From Bacillus gobiensis (lineage in GTDB: Bacteria > Bacillota > Bacilli > Bacillales > Bacillaceae): a DNA stretch of 64,000 nt. The notes beneath the pieces were generated by a model that was given only the letters and a program-made list of their open reading frames with translations, did not search any database and was not told the DNA's origin. Both the position numbers and the translations under genes were made by a program. Shown one piece after another: positions 1-9,139 of this stretch; positions within the stretch are counted from its first letter, which is position 1, and every line of letters starts with the position of its first letter. The stretch spans positions 2,915,917 through 2,979,916 of the forward strand of contig NZ_CP012600.1 in NCBI RefSeq assembly GCF_001278705.1, in the 5' to 3' direction.

Positions 1-17
1 TGTTATTGGTTAAATTT

Positions 18-119
18 GGAGCGAGTGGTTTATCAGGCGGCGAGCTGCACCTTCGGTTTCACACCTTACCAGTCCTTTAAAAGCAAGGTAATCTTCGGCA
101 ATTCTGCTGCTCTCGCTCC
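18..119 (+). ncRNA. Putative EAR/epsC-type structured leader RNA
   Basis: The first 120 bases hold no convincing gene but can fold strongly. GGAGCGAG (18-25) pairs perfectly with CTCGCTCC (112-119) and closes the domain. Inside, TTACC (66-70) can pair with GGTAA (87-91), and TTCGG occurs twice, near 51 and 94. A structured RNA on the sense strand just ahead of exopolysaccharide genes is what is known for the eps-associated RNA (EAR) of Bacillales, which promotes processive antitermination through long eps operons. The family assignment rests on context and on remembered shape, not on an alignment. It could be another cis-regulatory RNA. The 180 bases between it and the next gene show nothing else clear. 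Confidence 0.5.
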
Positions 120-307
120 CTATCCTTTTATTATTGCACCCCCGGGAAAGCCCCCCCGAGCCTGCCACTACCTGTGCTTTTATTCCTATTGAATCCGCTT
201 CTTGATCGTGTCATGATTAATACAAATTGTAAGTATTTCATCAGAGTTTGACGATTCTACTTTTTTCTTGCAAATAAAGATGGCTTATTCCAAAGGAGCG
301 ATTGAAT

Positions 308-1624
308 TTGAAAGATGCTTACTACTCACTCATTCAAAACCAAAAGATGCCGTTGATGGTATTCATTATTATATGTATTTCTTTAACTGCTTCCTCGGAT
401 TTATTTTTGGTTTTTCAGCCTGGAGGTTTCACCCTGCGAGGCGCCCAAATCTTAACCCTTTTAATAGCTGGCTGGTGGGCTTTCGCATCCTTACAATCCG
501 GTACACTTAAATTACCGTTAGGAAGCATCTATTTACTCTTCTGGACGTTTATTGTTTTGGCCACTATTCCAAATACGACGTTTCTTACGAGAAGCCTTGG
601 GTACGCCTTTTGGCTGCTGCTCAACGTTCTGATGCTTTTTGCGATCGTATACTTTATCAATAGTAAGGACAAAGTGGATACGATGTTCCGCTGGTATATT
701 TACTCCTATCTTATTATCTCATTGTTTGGGATTCTGCAATTTGTTATGGGCATCGCGGGAATTACTCCCCCGTTTGTTACCCAGTGGTGGATACAAGGGG
801 TCTTGCCGAGAGTAAACGGGTTCTCCTATGAACCCTCCTATTACGCTACATATTTAATTACCGGCTGGGTTCTCGTATCCTATATGTTTTTTGAATCGAA
901 AACGAAGCTGTTCACGAAAAAAAGACTGGGCATCTTTTTCCTCATTATTACAGCAGCTTTGATTTTAAGCTCTTCCCGAATGGGATTAGTGCTAATGGCG
1001 ATTTGGCTGTTAAGATACATTTGGCTGTTTATCAAGGGGTTTTTAATAGGAACCGTTTATATGAAATATTTAGCCATCGTATTCATTGCTTCTCTTGCTG
1101 CTGGTGTTATCGTGATTTCTCTTCTTTCAAGTTCCGGCGCGGAAACGTCATTGCTCAGCGGGACAGGTATCGGCGGTACACCTGCCCATTCCGTGGTATA
1201 CAGGTTAGAAGACTTCTTTAGCACACTGCAGGTGTTTCTCAATAATCCGATATATGGGGTGAGCCTTGGCGGTGTTGCACCAGCGATCGGCCAGCTATAC
1301 GGTGTGACCGTGACAGATCAAGAAGTAGCTTCCACGTTTGAAGGGCAATCCGTATTTGCGGAAATTTTAGCCGCAACTGGAATTATCGGCTTTGTGATCT
1401 TTATAGCTTACCTGATAACAATCATGGTAAAGCCATTTAAATTAAGCAAACTTTTACGCAATAGCGAATACAGTGTCATGATGCGCTCGATGGTTTTTTC
1501 ACTTATCTGCTTGCTGCTCATCCTGCAATTCAACCAAAACATTTTACGGCCTTACTTATGGTTCCATATCGCTTTGTTGTCCGCCATATATTCTGTGTCA
1601 CGTAAGGAATTGCGAAACAAATGA
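308..1624 (+). CDS. O-antigen ligase / Wzy-like polysaccharide polymerase
   Basis: A polytopic membrane protein of about 438 residues with roughly ten or more hydrophobic segments and a large central extracellular loop (about residues 280-350), the usual build of O-antigen ligase and Wzy polymerases that join polysaccharide repeat units on the outer face of the membrane. Two in-frame TTG codons are candidate starts (302 and 308). The Shine-Dalgarno AAAGGAG at 292-298 lies 3 bases from the first and 9 from the second, so 308 is preferred. Its last codons overlap the following glycoside hydrolase gene by 4 bases, which indicates translational coupling. Together they look like the end of an exopolysaccharide operon that starts outside the window. 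The specific polymer cannot be inferred. Confidence 0.75.
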   Translation: MKDAYYSLIQNQKMPLMVFIIICISLTASSDLFLVFQPGGFTLRGAQILTLLIAGWWAFASLQSGTLKLPLGSIYLLFWTFIVLATIPNTTFLTRSLGYAFWLLLNVLMLFAIVYFINSKDKVDTMFRWYIYSYLIISLFGILQFVMGIAGITPPFVTQWWIQGVLPRVNGFSYEPSYYATYLITGWVLVSYMFFESKTKLFTKKRLGIFFLIITAALILSSSRMGLVLMAIWLLRYIWLFIKGFLIGTVYMKYLAIVFIASLAAGVIVISLLSSSGAETSLLSGTGIGGTPAHSVVYRLEDFFSTLQVFLNNPIYGVSLGGVAPAIGQLYGVTVTDQEVASTFEGQSVFAEILAATGIIGFVIFIAYLITIMVKPFKLSKLLRNSEYSVMMRSMVFSLICLLLILQFNQNILRPYLWFHIALLSAIYSVSRKELRNK

Positions 1625-2937
1625 ATCGATCGAGAAAAAGAATAGCCTTTTGGGCTATTCTCTTCTTCACCTTGATCCTCATTGCAAGGTTTTTTATTTT
1701 TCAGCCGGATCGTAGTGAAGAGAACATAGGTAAATACCGCGAGATCGAGGGTGGAATCAAGTTCGAGCCGAAAAGTGATCGTATTTATAATGAAAACACA
1801 CCGGTGCTGCCAAACGGAATAGGCGTGAATATTCATGACATAAACGAAGACGATATCAAGCAGCTTTCTACTTTGGGTGTAAAATTAGTGAGAATCGATT
1901 TATCATGGCACAAGGTTGAGACTTCCCCGGGACAATATGATTTCAGCCAATTTGATCGTTTTGTTGAGCTGCTTGATCGTTACGGGATGAAGCCTTATTT
2001 TATTTTCAGCTACAGCAATAAGCTGTATGAACAGGATAAGTCGATTCAAACGCAAGGCGGACTCAGCGGATTTTCTCAATTTGTAAAAACCGCTGCCGAG
2101 AGATACAAGGATCGCGGCGCGATATGGGAAATTTGGAACGAACCGAATGTTGATCTGCACTGGTCTCCTCAGCCGGGCATCGATGATTATGCAGCGCTGG
2201 TAAATGAAACTGCCCCGATCATCAAGCAGGCTGATCCTACAGGAACGGTCTCTGCTCCGGCTGCCCTTGCTTTAACGAATGAAACATTCGCTTGGCTAGA
2301 GAAGCTATTTCAAAAAGGAGTCCTTGAGCAAATCGACGCCGTTTCCGTCCATCCATATCGAAAGAAAGCGCCGGAATCGGTAATCAATGAGTACGCCCGC
2401 TTACGGGAATTGATTAAGAAATATTCGAATAAAGAACTGCCCGTCTTTTCTGGTGAGTGGGGATATTCGACGACAAGTATGCCGGCTGATTTTGCAAGAG
2501 AAAAGCAAGCGGAATATCTCGTTCGAATGCTGGCTGTGAATCAAATGGCGGAGATTCCCGTCAGCATCTGGTACGGTCTTCGCGACAACGGCACGGATCC
2601 AAAGGTAGAAGTGCATAACTACGGGCTGCTCGATTCAAAGGGAAAACAAAAGCCGGCCTATGCGGCATATAAAACCTTTACTGGGCAATTGTCTGGGTTT
2701 CACTTCAAAGAAAGGATCAATACAGGGAATGACGACGATTACGTGTTGGTGTTTGAAAAAGAGGGTAGACAGGTGATCGTTTATTGGACAACCTCGAAGG
2801 AGCACGATTACGAAATAGAGGCAAACGGCAATACAGGAAAACTGGTCTCACTCACAGGAGAGAGCCGCAACGTTCCCTTGAATGGAAAAGTGAAGCTTAA
2901 GCTAAAACAAAGCCCGTCTTATATAAGAATCTATTAA
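1621..2937 (+). CDS. Membrane-anchored clan GH-A glycoside hydrolase
   Basis: A 438-residue protein with an N-terminal hydrophobic helix (about residues 9-27) and an outer-surface catalytic domain. The motif IWNEPN near residue 173 carries the likely acid/base glutamate, and SGEWGYS near residue 278 the likely nucleophile, the paired glutamates of clan GH-A (beta/alpha)8 hydrolases such as GH39 and GH5-like cellulase-fold enzymes. A small all-beta C-terminal region follows from about residue 350. It overlaps the polymerase gene by 4 bases, so it probably trims or processes the polysaccharide made by that cluster. A strong terminator follows directly. The substrate is unknown. Confidence 0.8.
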   Translation: MNRSRKRIAFWAILFFTLILIARFFIFQPDRSEENIGKYREIEGGIKFEPKSDRIYNENTPVLPNGIGVNIHDINEDDIKQLSTLGVKLVRIDLSWHKVETSPGQYDFSQFDRFVELLDRYGMKPYFIFSYSNKLYEQDKSIQTQGGLSGFSQFVKTAAERYKDRGAIWEIWNEPNVDLHWSPQPGIDDYAALVNETAPIIKQADPTGTVSAPAALALTNETFAWLEKLFQKGVLEQIDAVSVHPYRKKAPESVINEYARLRELIKKYSNKELPVFSGEWGYSTTSMPADFAREKQAEYLVRMLAVNQMAEIPVSIWYGLRDNGTDPKVEVHNYGLLDSKGKQKPAYAAYKTFTGQLSGFHFKERINTGNDDDYVLVFEKEGRQVIVYWTTSKEHDYEIEANGNTGKLVSLTGESRNVPLNGKVKLKLKQSPSYIRIY

Positions 2938-2941
2938 AAAG

Positions 2942-2970
2942 AAAAACCGCAGCAATCTGCGGTTTTTCTT
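2942..2970 (+). terminator. Intrinsic terminator of the polysaccharide operon
   Basis: ACCGCAG and CTGCGGT form a stem with loop CAAT, flanked by A-run and T-run. It works on both strands and also closes the small gene converging from the right. Confidence 0.9.
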
Positions 2971-3114
2971 TTAGAGCGCGTATCCGTTTTTTATTTTCAA
3001 GATTAAATCTTCTAAGAGCTCTGTTGTTGTCATATCATGGGATTCTTCGCCAAGAGTATACGCATGCATAAGAATTTTTAAAAGTTGTTCTTGATTTAAA
3101 GACTTTTCACTCAT
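2971..3114 (-). CDS. Small hypothetical protein, 47 residues
   Basis: A short acidic protein, mostly helical by composition, starting MSEKSLNQEQ and ending KIKNGYAL. The ATG at 3114 is preceded by a plausible ribosome site (GAAAGGA, about 7 bases away). The gene ends exactly at a bidirectional terminator and is divergent from ywqB. I see no domain I recognise. The size and proximity to ywqB suggest a small accessory or regulatory protein, but no function can be claimed. Confidence 0.6.
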   Translation of the reverse strand: MSEKSLNQEQLLKILMHAYTLGEESHDMTTTELLEDLILKIKNGYAL

Positions 3115-3244
3115 TATTCTAGTTCCTTTCGTTTCCATTAGTGAAAACTATCTACAATTATAAGCTGTTATGAATCTGGATGCAATTTCTAAAACATATT
3201 TCGACAGGTCCCTTCAATTTATGTCCTTTCTTGAAGAAAAACTT

Positions 3245-3271
3245 TTGCGAAATTATGGATTACGTTATAAT
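3245..3271 (+). promoter_or_regulatory. Likely sigma-A promoter of ywqB-ywqA
   Basis: A perfect TATAAT lies at 3266-3271, with TTGCGA at 3245-3250 as a -35 (spacer 15, slightly short). It sits about 40 bases before the start codon of ywqB. Confidence 0.45.
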
Positions 3272-3313
3272 AGAACAATTGGGAACTTTTTTAAAAGATA
3301 AGGAGCGGGATCT

Positions 3314-4906
3314 ATGCTTCAGGAATCCTTTGATAAGAAAGATGTGCTGCAGGCCGCGGAAGACTTCGAGCAGGCTCTTCCATACAGTGAAGAAAATGTC
3401 CGTTTGGTAAAAGAAGCTTTGCAGCTCTATCGGCAGGATGCAGTCTACGGAGTAAAAGCCAAAAGCTTCTTTCAAGCGGCTGCTTACGTTCAGGATCAGG
3501 AGCCTGTACCGTGTCAGGTATTGGTGAATCTTCTGCACGTTTCTTCCGGCACATGCTCCTGCAAAGACGAAGGAATATGCCGTCACATTATTGCAGCGTT
3601 TCTTTATATTTATGCTCATTACCAGCCAATCGGTACATTTGTAGACTTATGGAAGGAAAAGCCGGCCAATCTGCTTTTTTCTGATAAGCAGCAAGCGTCC
3701 TTTTCACTGGAGACGCTGGAAGGATGGCTGTCATTTTTTCAAGTGGAGTTTGAGCGCTGGGAAGAGCGGACACCCGCACGGCAGCAAACAATGCAAAGCC
3801 TTTATTACGGCTATTTGTCCGCCATAAAAAAGCAGCAGCCACAAAAGGAAGAGCTAAAAGGCCTCTATCAAATCCATACGGCTCTCGCGACATGGAAAGC
3901 GATGCATACGTTAATTGACAAGGAACGGGTTGATCCGAAACGGGATTTTTACAGCTTAAATCCATACGTTGAGCAGCTGATGGACACCATTTTGTCCTCT
4001 CTCTCGCAAATGCAGGCTTATGCCATATCGTTTTCACTAGATCCGTTTTTAGAAAAAACTACGGGGGTTCTTCGCGAGCTTCTTTTGAAAAAGCGCCACT
4101 TTTATTATGAACGGGTATTTATTTATGAAGAACTATGGAGAAGTATTTTGAACCGGCCAAAATGGATCAAGGCAGAGATGGCCGCTCTTGAGCCAGTTCT
4201 TGAAAAAGACGATTATATCGAGCCAGATCTCGGCTTGTTGTTTTTGCACATTTTGCAAAAAAACGATGACCTTGTACTCGAACGGGTAAAGGGTTTTAAA
4301 CCTGCCGTTTTTCCGTTTGTCCTGCATTGGCTCGCTGAAATCACGCGCAGAAACGAGTGGAAAAGGCTCAGCAAGTGGTACGGACAGCTTGGCGGCATTG
4401 CCGAGGACTATTGCGGGGAGAATTTACCGTACAGGGAACTTCGCAGCACGGTGTCTGATTTCTTTGAGCTCCTGCAAAAATACACCGAGCAAACTGCGGA
4501 CAACAAAATGTTTGAGCACTTTTGCCGCAAATGCCTGCCGTATACCTTTACAGAATACAGCTATTTCTTATTTGACAAAGGCCGGTATACCGAATGGGTG
4601 GAAATTCACAGCATGATCGGGTTTTCTATTTCCGAGCTGGAACGGGATTTGCTGAAGGAAGTAGGCAAGTCAGCACCTGAAGCATTAATTCCATCCTACC
4701 ACCGGGAGATCGCTCACCTGTTAAGATTCAGAAATCGCAGCGTTTACAAGGAAGCGGTACGAAATTTAAAGAAGCTAAAGACCTTATATAAAAAGGCAAA
4801 GAGAGTCGAAATCTGGGATCAATACATCATACGTCTCTCGAAGCAGCATAAACGCCTCCGCGCTTTTCAGGAGGAACTAAGGAAAGGAAAGTTAATCGAT
4901 GGCTAG
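3314..4906 (+). CDS. ywqB: SWIM zinc-finger protein YwqB
   Basis: A 530-residue protein with a SWIM-type zinc motif CxCx5CxH (C81, C83, C89, H91) near its N-terminus, followed by a long, mainly helical region rich in aromatic and charged residues. SWIM domains bind DNA or protein partners. The ATG has Shine-Dalgarno AAGGAGCGG 7 bases upstream. Its 3' end overlaps the SNF2-type helicase gene by 8 bases, the same order and overlap as ywqB-ywqA in B. subtilis. The pair is therefore likely to form a functional unit acting on DNA or nucleoprotein. The exact role in Bacillus is not established. Confidence 0.9.
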   Translation: MLQESFDKKDVLQAAEDFEQALPYSEENVRLVKEALQLYRQDAVYGVKAKSFFQAAAYVQDQEPVPCQVLVNLLHVSSGTCSCKDEGICRHIIAAFLYIYAHYQPIGTFVDLWKEKPANLLFSDKQQASFSLETLEGWLSFFQVEFERWEERTPARQQTMQSLYYGYLSAIKKQQPQKEELKGLYQIHTALATWKAMHTLIDKERVDPKRDFYSLNPYVEQLMDTILSSLSQMQAYAISFSLDPFLEKTTGVLRELLLKKRHFYYERVFIYEELWRSILNRPKWIKAEMAALEPVLEKDDYIEPDLGLLFLHILQKNDDLVLERVKGFKPAVFPFVLHWLAEITRRNEWKRLSKWYGQLGGIAEDYCGENLPYRELRSTVSDFFELLQKYTEQTADNKMFEHFCRKCLPYTFTEYSYFLFDKGRYTEWVEIHSMIGFSISELERDLLKEVGKSAPEALIPSYHREIAHLLRFRNRSVYKEAVRNLKKLKTLYKKAKRVEIWDQYIIRLSKQHKRLRAFQEELRKGKLIDG

Positions 4907-7649
4907 TCTGAAGGAAGCTTATGTGCACGTTGAACAAACTGAAAATTTCTCGTTTCTTTTGACCTGCTATGATGAGGAGCAAATTCCGCTGCCATTGCCG
5001 TTAATGGAAAAGCTGCTCTTTCAGTGGCATGAGTCCTCGTATTACGGCACCTTTCTTGAAGATGTGGATTCTGCCATTCTGCTTACCCCTTGGATGGCTG
5101 TCGAGCTTCTTGGGAAAAGCTCGTTTAACTCCTTTTGCACGATTCATCTTACTGAAGAAACCGATTCTCTGATGGAGGCTGCATCGACGATTTATGAATT
5201 CATCGAGGATGGCGATTTTCTGCCTGATTATGAAGCTTGGAAGAATGGAGCCCTCCGCTGGAAGGACAAAGACGGTGTTCTTGAAGGATTTCAATTGGAA
5301 TGGTTTTCCTATGCTGTAGAGGATTATGTCGCTTTCATACCTTCTTTACATGAAAAATGGGAAACCGTCCGGAATCGGCAGCTTCACCTGCTGGAATTCA
5401 AAAGCTTATTTCTCGATGAGCAAGATTTTCTTGAATCGATTGGCTGGTATGAAGACGAGACCCCGTTTACTGTGGGACTTCGCTTGAACGAGCCCGAATT
5501 TGACGGCGACGAGTGGAAGCTTGAACAATTTTTACGAGACAAAAAAAACGGCGATCTCCGCTTTTTCACCGGACTGAACAAGTTGAAAAAATCGTGGCAG
5601 AAGCATGCAGATAAAATCGCAAGAGAGCAAGATCGATTTGCCCACGTCGTGCCCTGGCTTTCCTTTGATTCCGGTACGTCGCAGCTGACGGAGCAAGAAG
5701 CATGGCTGTTCCTTTCCGAGTATAGCGAAACACTCGTCAATATGGGCGTTGAGATTTTGCTGCCGTCCTGGTGGCAAATCGTGAAGGAATCATCCATGAT
5801 GCTAAAGGCGAAGGTTTCTTCCTCTCCCCGCGGTGAATCATTTGTCGGTATGAACGCGCTGATGGATTTTAACTGGCAGTTTGCCACAGGCGGCGTTGAA
5901 CTGACAGAAGAGGAATTTAACGAGCTCGTAGCAGGCAATCGCCGGCTCGTCAATATTCGCGGACAATGGGTGAAAATTGACCCGGAATTTATTAAGCAAA
6001 TGAAAAAGCTGATGGAGCGTGCAGAAATCGAAGGGCTTCATATGTCGGATGTGCTGGCGAGAGAGCTGTCAGAGCAAGACGAAGAGAATCTAGTCGGGAA
6101 CGCTGACGAGCTGCTTGATTCCTCGGCTTTCGCATCGATCCAGTTTGAGCTGTCGAACTCTTTACGGAAAATGATTCAAAAGCTGAAAAACAATGAGAAT
6201 TTGCCTTCCTACCCTGTTCCGGAAGGTTTTAACGGAAAGCTGCGCCCGTATCAGGAGCACGGCGTCAACTGGCTGCTTTTCTTACGGGAAAGCGGGTTTG
6301 GCGCTTGTCTTGCGGATGACATGGGACTCGGAAAAACGATTCAAATGATCACCTATTTGCTCCATGTGAAAGAAAAAGGCCAATCTGCGCCTGCCCTTAT
6401 CATCTGCCCGACGTCCGTACTCGGAAACTGGCAGCGGGAGCTTGAAACCTTTGCCCCCGACCTGAAGGTAAAGCTTCATTATGGAGGGAACCGGCCAAAG
6501 GAAGAGGATTTCGCTTCACATTATGCGGAAACCGATGTCGTTCTCACAACATACGGCTTATCACATTCAGATTTTGACGAGCTTGAAGGAGTCCGGTGGA
6601 GCACCATCTGTCTGGATGAAGCGCAAAACATAAAAAATGCTCATACGAAGCAATCGAGGGCGATCCGCAAGCTCGTCGGCGAGCATCACATCGCATTGAG
6701 CGGGACACCGATGGAGAACAGACTGACCGAATTATGGTCGATTTTCGACTTTATGAACAAAGGGTATCTCGGAAGTTTGGGCGCGTTCCATAAACGCTAC
6801 GTGCTCCCCATCGAAAAAGACCGCGATGAACAACGGATCGACAAGCTCCAGCAGATCATTAAACCGTTCCTGCTCCGCCGCACGAAGCAGGACGAAGAAG
6901 TAGCCTTAAATCTCCCGGAAAAACTGGAGCAAAAGGAATACATTCCGCTATCTGTCGAGCAGGCATCGCTCTATGAGCAGCTCGTAAAGGACACGTTTGA
7001 TCATATGGTCTCTCTTGCCGGAATGCAGAAAAAAGCTTTGATTTTGAGCATGCTGGGCAAACTAAAGCAAATTTGCGACCACCCGGCTCTTTATTTAAAG
7101 GAACAATCTGAGCTGTTGAACGGCCGTTCAGAAAAATTCACAAAGCTGATCGAACTGGCCGGAGCGATCAATGAGCAGGACGAAAGCTGCCTCATCTTCA
7201 CCCAATACATTCAAATGGGCGAAATGATGAAAAGCATTCTTGAAAAATCCTTTGGCGTGCCCGTCAAATTTCTGAACGGCAGCCTCTCAAAAACAGAACG
7301 AGACCAACTCGTTCAGCAATTTCAAAACAAAGAATTTCCGTTTTTGATTCTTTCATTAAAAGCGGGCGGCACCGGCTTGAACCTGACAGCGGCCAACCAC
7401 GTCATCCACTATGACCGCTGGTGGAACCCCGCCGTCGAAAACCAAGCGACTGACCGCGCCTACCGGATTGGGCAAAGCCGCTTCGTCCATGTCCATAAGC
7501 TGATCACAACAGGGACAATCGAAGAAAAAATCGACGGCATGCTCGAGAAAAAACAAAGCCTGAACAACCAAATCATCCAAAGCGAAAACTGGATCACCGA
7601 GCTCTCTACTAATGAACTAGAGGAGCTGTTTACGCTGGGGAGTAAGTGA
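4899..7649 (+). CDS. ywqA: SNF2-family DEAD/DEAH-box helicase YwqA
   Basis: A 916-residue Swi2/Snf2-type ATPase. The N-terminal half (about residues 1-440) is the bacterial SNF2-specific region. The Walker A motif DDMGLGKT is near residue 475 and the Walker B box LDEAQ near residue 573. The C-terminal helicase lobe ends with the characteristic QATDRAYRIGQ motif VI near residue 850. Such proteins use ATP to translocate along double-stranded DNA and displace bound proteins. B. subtilis YwqA has a similar length. Start ATG lies inside the end of ywqB. A terminator follows 20 bases after the stop. Confidence 0.93.
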   Translation: MASLKEAYVHVEQTENFSFLLTCYDEEQIPLPLPLMEKLLFQWHESSYYGTFLEDVDSAILLTPWMAVELLGKSSFNSFCTIHLTEETDSLMEAASTIYEFIEDGDFLPDYEAWKNGALRWKDKDGVLEGFQLEWFSYAVEDYVAFIPSLHEKWETVRNRQLHLLEFKSLFLDEQDFLESIGWYEDETPFTVGLRLNEPEFDGDEWKLEQFLRDKKNGDLRFFTGLNKLKKSWQKHADKIAREQDRFAHVVPWLSFDSGTSQLTEQEAWLFLSEYSETLVNMGVEILLPSWWQIVKESSMMLKAKVSSSPRGESFVGMNALMDFNWQFATGGVELTEEEFNELVAGNRRLVNIRGQWVKIDPEFIKQMKKLMERAEIEGLHMSDVLARELSEQDEENLVGNADELLDSSAFASIQFELSNSLRKMIQKLKNNENLPSYPVPEGFNGKLRPYQEHGVNWLLFLRESGFGACLADDMGLGKTIQMITYLLHVKEKGQSAPALIICPTSVLGNWQRELETFAPDLKVKLHYGGNRPKEEDFASHYAETDVVLTTYGLSHSDFDELEGVRWSTICLDEAQNIKNAHTKQSRAIRKLVGEHHIALSGTPMENRLTELWSIFDFMNKGYLGSLGAFHKRYVLPIEKDRDEQRIDKLQQIIKPFLLRRTKQDEEVALNLPEKLEQKEYIPLSVEQASLYEQLVKDTFDHMVSLAGMQKKALILSMLGKLKQICDHPALYLKEQSELLNGRSEKFTKLIELAGAINEQDESCLIFTQYIQMGEMMKSILEKSFGVPVKFLNGSLSKTERDQLVQQFQNKEFPFLILSLKAGGTGLNLTAANHVIHYDRWWNPAVENQATDRAYRIGQSRFVHVHKLITTGTIEEKIDGMLEKKQSLNNQIIQSENWITELSTNELEELFTLGSK

Positions 7650-7668
7650 ATTTTGGTGAAGTAGAAAG

Positions 7669-7703
7669 AACCGACTCGGCTGGTGCTGGGTTGGTTTTTT
7701 TTT
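7669..7703 (+). terminator. Terminator of ywqB-ywqA
   Basis: A 12-pair stem (AACCGACTCGGC with GCTGGGTTGGTT, including three G-U pairs), loop TGGT, then eight or more T. Confidence 0.85.
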
Positions 7704-7873
7704 GTGGGGGATGGGGTTGTGATGGGTGGTGGTAGCGATGGTTGCGGTTGCGATGGTGATTACGACTGGGTCTGAGGTGGTTGCGATTTTGGTTGCGGCG
7801 AGATGATGTTTAAGACTGGGATGGACGATGGTAGCGAGATGGATTCAAGTGGAAACGGTGTTTCGGCTGGGAA

Positions 7874-8008
7874 GTGCACAGAACTCATGTGGAATTGCAT
7901 AATTCCTACATTTAATTGCACAGATATTGACTTTATTTGCACAGATGCCGGGTTTATTTGCACAGATCTTAGCTATAATTGCACAATACACGGACATTAA
8001 TTGCATAG
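7874..8008. repeat. Degenerate tandem array, 21-bp period, TTTGCACAGAT core
   Basis: Copies of the core begin at 7874, 7895, 7916, 7937, 7958 and 7979, each exactly 21 bases apart, with a seventh at 8001. The best copies read TTTGCACAGAT followed by 10 variable bases. The outer copies are decayed (TTGCATAAT, TTGCATAGT). The array lies in the gap between the convergent ywqA and dioxygenase genes. The preceding 170 bases (7704-7870) are a GT-rich, purine-biased stretch with repeated TTGCGATGG-like words and no convincing gene. Translated, the array would give a 7-residue CTD-containing repeat, but there is no ribosome site, so I do not call a gene. Confidence 0.8.
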
Positions 8009-8050
8009 TTCCCCCTGATTAACCCTTTTCTAGAGATACTGCTAAATTAA

Positions 8051-8095
8051 ACGGCCCTCCCTCGAGTAAGAGTTCTCGAGAAAAGACCGTAGTTT
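8051..8095 (-). terminator. Weak hairpin at the 3' end of the dioxygenase gene
   Basis: Two CTCGAG boxes separated by 8 bases sit inside outer ACGG/CCGT arms. The stem is interrupted and the T-run short, so termination for the leftward operon is only plausible. Confidence 0.4.
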
Positions 8096-8140
8096 ACTAT
8101 ACCCGTTTTCCATAGATACATGACATGGCAATGTGCAGGT

Positions 8141-9118
8141 CTATTCTTTCACAAATTTTTTCGTACTTCGCACTGTATCAATCGGACGTACTATTTTTTC
8201 AATTTGCTCGCGTTTCGGTTCTAAAAATGGCGGCAGGGATAATTTTTCTCCCAGTGTTTCATACGGTTCGTCTCCCATAAAGCCCGGTCCGTCTGTGGCA
8301 AATTCAAATAAGATGTGCGGCGCAATTCTTGTGTACAATGATTCGAAAAAGTGTCGATTGACGTAGCCCGATGATTGGATTCCGAAGCTTTGCATCCGCT
8401 GAATCCATTCATTCAACACCGAACGATCTTCAACACGGAATGCCGCATGGTGAACTGTACCAAAGCCTTGTTGTGCTTGAGGAAGATTCACGTTTTGTTC
8501 CACGATGACTTGTGCACCGTTTCCTCCTTCACCGAATTCAAATAGATGAAAGGAATCTTCTTGCGCGATTTCTTTAAATAATAGAACCTTTTCCATCATT
8601 TCTTTAAAATGATCGAAATTCGCAATCGTGATAAAGATCGGGCCTAAACCGGTGATCGCATATTCCAGCGGGATCGGACCATTTTTCCACGGTGTACCGG
8701 AAGCAACTCCTTTATTGTTTTCGTCTGAGATGATTTGATATTGCTGGTCATCAAAATCGACAAAAGAAAGTGTCTTCTTGCCAAATTGTTCTTTGATGCC
8801 GGAGTGCTTTACTTCTAAGCGATCAAACCGTTTTTCCCAATAATCAAGTGCTACGTCGTCAGGAACTCGAAACGAGGTTTTTGAAATCTCATTGGTACCG
8901 TGAGTCCCTTTTGGAATGCCTGGGAAGTCAAAGAAGGTCATATCTGTTCCCGCACTGCCTTTATCATCTGCAAAAAACAGGTGATATGTTTGGATATCGT
9001 CTTGATTTACTGTCTTTTTCACTAAGCGCATCCCTAAAATATTTGTGAAAAAATCATAGTTTTTTTCCGCGCTGCTTGTAATCGCCGTTACGTGATGGAT
9101 TCCTTTTAAACCGTTCAT
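8141..9118 (-). CDS. Ring-cleaving dioxygenase of the VOC (glyoxalase) superfamily
   Basis: A 325-residue protein with two tandem VOC modules (about residues 1-135 and 150-320), starting MNGLKGIHHVTAIT. It belongs to the MhqA/MhqO/MhqE group of putative hydroquinone-specific extradiol dioxygenases, which bind a metal through His/His/Glu, seen here as the HH in the first motif, VHHAAF near residue 225 and a later Glu. It is last in a leftward operon behind an MhqR-like repressor, a second dioxygenase and a DoxX protein. The ATG at 9118 has a GGAGGGATG ribosome site. The role is inferred to be cleavage of hydroquinone- or catechol-type compounds. Confidence 0.85.
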   Translation of the reverse strand: MNGLKGIHHVTAITSSAEKNYDFFTNILGMRLVKKTVNQDDIQTYHLFFADDKGSAGTDMTFFDFPGIPKGTHGTNEISKTSFRVPDDVALDYWEKRFDRLEVKHSGIKEQFGKKTLSFVDFDDQQYQIISDENNKGVASGTPWKNGPIPLEYAITGLGPIFITIANFDHFKEMMEKVLLFKEIAQEDSFHLFEFGEGGNGAQVIVEQNVNLPQAQQGFGTVHHAAFRVEDRSVLNEWIQRMQSFGIQSSGYVNRHFFESLYTRIAPHILFEFATDGPGFMGDEPYETLGEKLSLPPFLEPKREQIEKIVRPIDTVRSTKKFVKE

Positions 9119-9139
9119 CGTTTCATCCCTCCATTTGAT

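Noticed and set aside
1..240. A coding remnant in the first 190 bases.
   Set aside because: An open frame exists by chance, but strong pairing and position fit a structured RNA better.
7803..8000. A 65-codon reading frame through the 21-bp array giving a CTD-containing heptad repeat.
   Set aside because: No ribosome site, odd composition, and the repeat period forces an open frame. It is treated as a DNA repeat.
7874..8008. Possible CRISPR array.
   Set aside because: Unit is 21 bases in total with an 11-base core and 10-base variable part, cores are degenerate and there are no cas genes.
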